Below are positions 36,391 to 39,806 of a stretch of DNA of 39,806 bases, piece after piece; positions within the stretch are counted from its first letter, which is position 1, and each line of letters opens with the position of its first letter. The notes under the pieces are model-generated. The model was not told where the DNA came from, did no database searches, and saw nothing but the letters and a program-made list of their open reading frames with translations. Made by a program: the position numbers and the translations under genes. The DNA comes from Streptomyces sp. ISL-12 (GTDB lineage: Bacteria; Actinomycetota; Actinomycetes; Streptomycetales; Streptomycetaceae), in assembly GCF_018614415.1 (NCBI RefSeq), contig NZ_JAGGOO010000010.1, positions 71,344-111,149 of the forward strand, read 5' to 3'.

Positions 36391-37840
36391 CGGCGCGGGT
36401 CACGCCCGCGATCACCGTCGAGGCGAGGATCCAGCCCATGAGGACGAGGACGTAGGCGAGCCACTGGTACCCGCCGCGCGGGGCGAACGCCGTCTCCTGC
36501 CCGAAGGAGATGATCGGCAGCAGCAGGTCGAGCGTGTAGAACACCGGGCTGAACTCCAGGGACTCGGACGGCTTCAGCGCCTCGGGGTGGTGCAGCCCGT
36601 AGGTCAGGGAGCCGACGGCCAGCAGGGACAGCAGCCAGGCGCCGGCCCGCAGCGGGCGGAAGCCGTAGCCGACGGCCATGTCCTGGAGCCGGCCCCAGAG
36701 GCGGCCGTACCAGCGCAGGGTGCGGCGGTGCCGGCGCAGCTTGGCCAGTTGCACCAGCCGGGCCGCGTCGTCGTCGCCGATGCGGCGGTAGGCGGCCGTC
36801 AACTGCTCGTAGGAGTGCGGGACGTAGCCGTCGCCGTCGCGCTCCAGCATGGGCAGGCGGCGCGCGGCCGGATGGTGCGGGACGAGCGCCGTGTAGGTGA
36901 GGTCGCTGAGGTACACCTTGCCCGGCACCATCGCCGGGTCGAGGCGGAGGCTGTCCAGCCGGGCGCGGCGCAGCCGGAGCGCGCCCTCGACGCGCTCGCC
37001 GTCGAACAGCCACAGCTCCCCGATGACCGCACTGGTGATCTGCAGCGCGGTACCGCCGGGCCGGGACAGGCTCGCCCCGGACAGGTCGAGGGCTCCGGTG
37101 ACGCGGGCACCCCGGAAGTCCATGCGGCCCCGGGTGCGCAGACAGGTGGCCGACACACTCGCCCCGACGACGAGGTACGGCGCCTCCAGGACGGTTCCGC
37201 CGGGGGCCTCCAGTACGGCCTCACGGAGGTTGACCGTGCCGGCGACCGACGCGCCGGTGAGCCGGACCGCCCCGCGCGTGCGCAGTCCGGGCGCCCACAG
37301 GTCGGCGCCGACGGTGGCCTGGTTCAGCTGGAGCACCGGCCCCTCGGCGTCCGGCGCGTCGATCCGCGCGCTCTCCAGGTACAGGCTCCCGGCGATCTCC
37401 GCCCCGGCCAGCCGCACCGTGCCGTGGAACCGGGCGCGGGTCATCCGCAGCACGCCGTCCACCCGCACGGCGTGCGAGACCAGCCCGGGCAGTACGGACT
37501 CGCTGAGGTTCAGCTCGCGCAGCCGGCCGCCGTAGAACCGGGGCGTCTCCTCGAAGTGGCAGTGCCGCAGCCGCACCGGGTGGTCGACGGTCGCGTACTG
37601 GAGGTCGAGGCTCCCGGTGATCCGCGCGCCCGCGAGGGTGAGCGAGGGGACCTCGCCGTTCTCCCGGGGGCCGTCCAGCAGCAGCGCGCGCAGCACCCCG
37701 GCCCGTACGGTCCGCTCCGCGCCCCAGGAGCCGCCGTCGGCGGGATCGTCGTCGGGGAGGGTGCGGAAGTCGACGTGCTCGCCCCGGGCGAAGGCCCGCC
37801 ACACCCGCGCCTCGGCCGTCGTCAGCTCGTTGATCTCCAT
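36377..37840 (-). CDS. Beta-helix (pentapeptide-like) protein with C-terminal membrane anchor
   Basis: A 487-residue protein of unknown function. Residues about 65-310 consist of repeating LxLxGAxIxGxLxLxxAxI-type units (SLTLAGARITGSLDLQYATV, VRLAGAEIAGSLYLESARI, ALDLSGASL), predicting a long right-handed beta-helix. Residues about 330-395 are charged and helical. The C terminus has two or three membrane helices (AGAWLLSLLAVGSLTYGL, SPVFYTLDLLLPII and WLAYVLVLMGWILASTVIAGV). Streptomyces homologs are often called membrane-associated oxidoreductase, but no cofactor site is visible. A scaffold role is inference. The ATG at 37840 begins MEINELTTAEARVW, the conserved-looking N terminus. Confidence 0.8.
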   Translation of the reverse strand: MEINELTTAEARVWRAFARGEHVDFRTLPDDDPADGGSWGAERTVRAGVLRALLLDGPRENGEVPSLTLAGARITGSLDLQYATVDHPVRLRHCHFEETPRFYGGRLRELNLSESVLPGLVSHAVRVDGVLRMTRARFHGTVRLAGAEIAGSLYLESARIDAPDAEGPVLQLNQATVGADLWAPGLRTRGAVRLTGASVAGTVNLREAVLEAPGGTVLEAPYLVVGASVSATCLRTRGRMDFRGARVTGALDLSGASLSRPGGTALQITSAVIGELWLFDGERVEGALRLRRARLDSLRLDPAMVPGKVYLSDLTYTALVPHHPAARRLPMLERDGDGYVPHSYEQLTAAYRRIGDDDAARLVQLAKLRRHRRTLRWYGRLWGRLQDMAVGYGFRPLRAGAWLLSLLAVGSLTYGLHHPEALKPSESLEFSPVFYTLDLLLPIISFGQETAFAPRGGYQWLAYVLVLMGWILASTVIAGVTRAVSRQ

Positions 37841-37857
37841 CAGCGGGGACTCTGACG

Positions 37858-37894
37858 CGGTGGCCGGGGCCTGTCAACCAGGCCCCGGCCACCG
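37858..37894 (-). terminator. Strong hairpin after the histidine phosphatase gene
   Basis: A perfect 16-bp stem (37858-37873 with 37879-37894) with a TCAAC loop begins five bases past the phosphatase stop. It insulates the pgi-gnd-phosphatase transcript from the beta-helix gene. No T tract follows. Confidence 0.8.
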
Positions 37895-37899
37895 GGAGT

Positions 37900-38484
37900 T
37901 CACGACCGGGTGTTCCACTCCGCGAGCACGGGGTGCCCGTGCTCGGTGGACAGCCGGCTCAGGGTCGCCGTCGCCAGTTGGAACAACCGGCCCTCGGACG
38001 CCGGCAGCCCGAGCCGGCGCGCGGTCACCACCCGCAGGAAGTGACCGTGCGCCACCAGCACCACATCGCCCTCGGCGAGCGCCGGCTCCACCCGGGACAG
38101 CAGCCGGTCGGCCCGCAGGCCGACCTGCTCCGGTGACTCGCCCGGGCTCTCGGCGCCGGGCGGCACCCCGTCGGTCCACAGGTCCCAGCCGGGCCGGGCC
38201 CGGTGGATGTCGCGGGTGGTCACGCCCTCGTAGCCGCCGTAGTCCCACTCGTGCAGGTCGGCGTCGGTCTCCGCGCCCACCAGGCCGGCCAGTTCCGCGG
38301 TGCGCACGGCCCGGCCGAGGGGGCTGGTGAGCACCAGGGCGAAGGGCCGCCCGGACAGCAGCGGGGCCAGGGACTTGGCCTGCTCCTCACCGTGCGGGGT
38401 GAGGGGCAGGTCGGTGTGGCTGGTGTGCTGTCCCGACCGGCTCCACTCCGTCTCGCCGTGGCGGACGAGCAGCAGATCTCCCAC
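37900..38484 (-). CDS. Histidine phosphatase (phosphoglycerate-mutase-like) family protein
   Basis: A 194-residue branch 1 histidine phosphatase. The phospho-acceptor motif is LVRHGETEWS (His9), with a second catalytic His in VLVAHGHFLRVV and SSPLGRAVRTAEL-like TSPLGRAVRTAEL between. It removes phosphate from a small metabolite; the exact substrate is not predictable. It lies six bases behind gnd and is followed by a strong hairpin, so it ends the sugar-phosphate transcript and may act on an intermediate of that pathway. Confidence 0.92.
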   Translation of the reverse strand: MGDLLLVRHGETEWSRSGQHTSHTDLPLTPHGEEQAKSLAPLLSGRPFALVLTSPLGRAVRTAELAGLVGAETDADLHEWDYGGYEGVTTRDIHRARPGWDLWTDGVPPGAESPGESPEQVGLRADRLLSRVEPALAEGDVVLVAHGHFLRVVTARRLGLPASEGRLFQLATATLSRLSTEHGHPVLAEWNTRS

Positions 38485-38490
38485 GCCGGG

Positions 38491-39369
38491 CTACTTCGAG
38501 GACTCGACGGCGTGGCCGCCGAACTGGTTGCGCAGCGCGGCGATCATCTTCATCTGCGGCGAGTCGTCCTGCCGGGAGGAGAACCGGGCGAACAGCGACG
38601 CGGTGATCGCGGGCAGCGGCACGGCGTTGTCGATCGCCGCCTCGACGGTCCACCGGCCCTCGCCGGAGTCGGCGGCCCGGCCGCGCAGCTTCTCCAGGCG
38701 CGGGTCGTCGTCGAGGGCGTTGACGGCGAGGTCGAGCAGCCAGGAGCGGATGACGGTGCCCTCCTGCCAGGAGCGGAAGACCTCGCGGACGTTGTCCACG
38801 GAGTCGACCTTCTCCAGCAGCTCCCAGCCCTCGGCGTACGCCTGCATCATGGCGTACTCGATGCCGTTGTGGACCATCTTGGCGAAGTGCCCGGCGCCGA
38901 CCTTGCCCGCGTGGACGTAGCCGTAGGGGCCCTCCGGCTTGAGCGCGTCGAAGATCGGCTTGAGGTGCTCGACGCACTCCTTCTCGCCGCCGACCATCAG
39001 CGCGTAGCCGTTCTTCAGGCCCCACACGCCGCCGGAGACACCGGCGTCGACGAAGCCGATGCCGCGCTTGGCGAGTTCCTCGGCGTGCTTCTCGTCGTCC
39101 GTCCAGCGGGAGTTGCCGCCGTCGATGACGATGTCGCGGGGCTTGAGGATGCCACCGAGCTGGTCGATGACGGCCTGGGTGGGGCCGCCGGCCGGGACCA
39201 TCACCCACACCGCGCGCGGCGCTTCGAGCTGGTCGACCAGGTCGACGAGGCTGTCGACGTCGGAGAGTTCGGGGTTGGTGTCGTAGCCGACGACGGTGTG
39301 GCCGGCGTTGCGCAGACGCTCGCGCATGTTGCCGCCCATCTTGCCGAGACCGATGAGACCGATCTGCAT
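38491..39369 (-). CDS. gnd: 6-phosphogluconate dehydrogenase, decarboxylating (short form)
   Basis: A 292-residue enzyme oxidising and decarboxylating 6-phosphogluconate to ribulose 5-phosphate. It has the N-terminal dinucleotide site IGLIGLGKMGGNM, the substrate segments DAGVSGGVWGLKNGYALMVGG and the catalytic Lys/Asn stretch HFAKMVHNGIEYAMMQAYAEG. Its length is that of the short GndA-type enzymes rather than the ~480-residue form. It starts one base after the pgi stop, so the two are translationally coupled, as in the S. coelicolor SCO6658-SCO6659 region as I recall it. Cofactor preference (NAD or NADP) is not assigned. Confidence 0.95.
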   Translation of the reverse strand: MQIGLIGLGKMGGNMRERLRNAGHTVVGYDTNPELSDVDSLVDLVDQLEAPRAVWVMVPAGGPTQAVIDQLGGILKPRDIVIDGGNSRWTDDEKHAEELAKRGIGFVDAGVSGGVWGLKNGYALMVGGEKECVEHLKPIFDALKPEGPYGYVHAGKVGAGHFAKMVHNGIEYAMMQAYAEGWELLEKVDSVDNVREVFRSWQEGTVIRSWLLDLAVNALDDDPRLEKLRGRAADSGEGRWTVEAAIDNAVPLPAITASLFARFSSRQDDSPQMKMIAALRNQFGGHAVESSK

Positions 39370-39370
39370 G

Positions 39371-39806
39371 TCAGTGCACTTCCTTCAGTTCGCGGTAGGC
39401 GGCCACCAGGGCCTGGGTGGACGGGTCGAGGCCGGGGACGTCCGCGCCCTCGGTGAGGGCGGGTTCGACGCGCTTGGCGAGGACCTTGCCGAGTTCGACG
39501 CCCCACTGGTCGAAGGAGTCGATGTTCCACACGGCGCCCTGGACGAACACCTTGTGCTCGTAGAGGGCGATGAGCTGGCCGAGGACGGACGGGGTCAGCT
39601 CGCGCGCGAGGATCGTGGTGGTGGGGTGGTTGCCCTGGAACGTCCTGTGCGCGACCAGTTCCTCCGCGACGCCCTCCGCCCGGACCTCGTCGGGGGTCTT
39701 GCCGAAGGCGAGGGCCTGGGTCTGGGCGAAGAAGTTGGCCATCAGCAGGTCGTGCTGGGCCTTCAGCCGGTCGTCGAGTTCGGCCACCGGGCGGGCGAAG
39801 CCGATG
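39371..39806 (-). CDS. pgi: Glucose-6-phosphate isomerase, C-terminal part (runs off the window)
   Basis: The last ~144 residues of phosphoglucose isomerase, which interconverts glucose 6-phosphate and fructose 6-phosphate. The frame is open to the right edge ([12 protein letters not shown] at the boundary), so the start lies outside. The PGI signature [14 protein letters not shown] with the conserved Lys is present, as is [17 protein letters not shown]. It is the first gene seen of a leftward pgi-gnd-phosphatase transcript and marks the edge of a pentose-phosphate gene cluster. Confidence 0.95.
   Translation of the reverse strand, partial: IGFARPVAELDDRLKAQHDLLMANFFAQTQALAFGKTPDEVRAEGVAEELVAHRTFQGNHPTTTILARELTPSVLGQLIALYEHKVFVQGAVWNIDSFDQWGVELGKVLAKRVEPALTEGADVPGLDPSTQALVAAYRELKEVH

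Overview
The window is typical Streptomyces chromosome: very high G+C with third codon positions almost always G or C, frequent GTG and TTG starts, dense 4-base stop/start overlaps, WhiJ-like regulator/DUF397/DUF574 genes and lipoprotein-dependent transporters. No rRNA, tRNA, CRISPR array, insertion sequence or phage gene was seen. Several genes match, from memory, the neighbourhood of S. coelicolor SCO6650-SCO6659 (PTPS homolog, GTP cyclohydrolase II homolog, then gnd and pgi), so the right two thirds is probably a conserved chromosomal block and the left third more accessory.

Layout. 1-2836: a MarR regulator converging on an MMPL exporter that has a MarR-type palindrome in its promoter. 2985-7534: a two-gene unit of an NAD-binding reductase/epimerase and a 1203-residue ketosynthase-ACP-alpha-oxoamine synthase fusion without an acyltransferase and with a TTA codon. 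7560-10832: leftward TetR, multi-pass membrane protein, EspR-like regulator and ImmA/IrrE metalloprotease. 10888-12241: LysR regulator diverging from a decayed carboxymuconolactone-decarboxylase-like fragment and DoxX. 12246-14302: DUF574 methyltransferase diverging from a WhiJ-like XRE regulator and DUF397 partner. 14361-17462: streptogramin B lyase, a helix-hairpin-helix/coiled-coil membrane protein with a 9-bp repeat, and a GNAT enzyme. 17460-22144: 11-bp repeats and a Zur-like palindrome ahead of a peptide/metal-type ABC importer (binding lipoprotein, fused permease) and an MFS protein; no ATPase gene lies nearby.

21616-29513 is the most interesting part: CDP-alcohol phosphotransferase, medium-chain dehydrogenase, PTPS-fold protein lacking its usual nucleophile and one zinc ligand, glycosyltransferase, methyltransferase, flippase-like membrane protein, creatininase-family amidohydrolase and a GTP cyclohydrolase II whose switch residue is Met instead of Tyr. 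The last two predict GTP to FAPy and then deformylation, feeding an unknown pterin- or pyrimidine-derived, glycosylated and possibly lipid-linked product. I think this is the undescribed system of the window.

29428-31308: serine beta-lactamase-family esterase and a PPOX/F420-type flavin-fold oxidoreductase. 31427-36390: a complete shikimate/quinate uptake and degradation unit (MHS transporter, TetR, shikimate dehydrogenase, bifunctional dehydroshikimate dehydratase) with related operator-like sequences in front of the transporter and the dehydrogenase. 36377-37840: a beta-helix membrane protein. 37900-39806: histidine phosphatase, 6-phosphogluconate dehydrogenase and the end of glucose-6-phosphate isomerase, i.e. 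the edge of a pentose-phosphate gene group.
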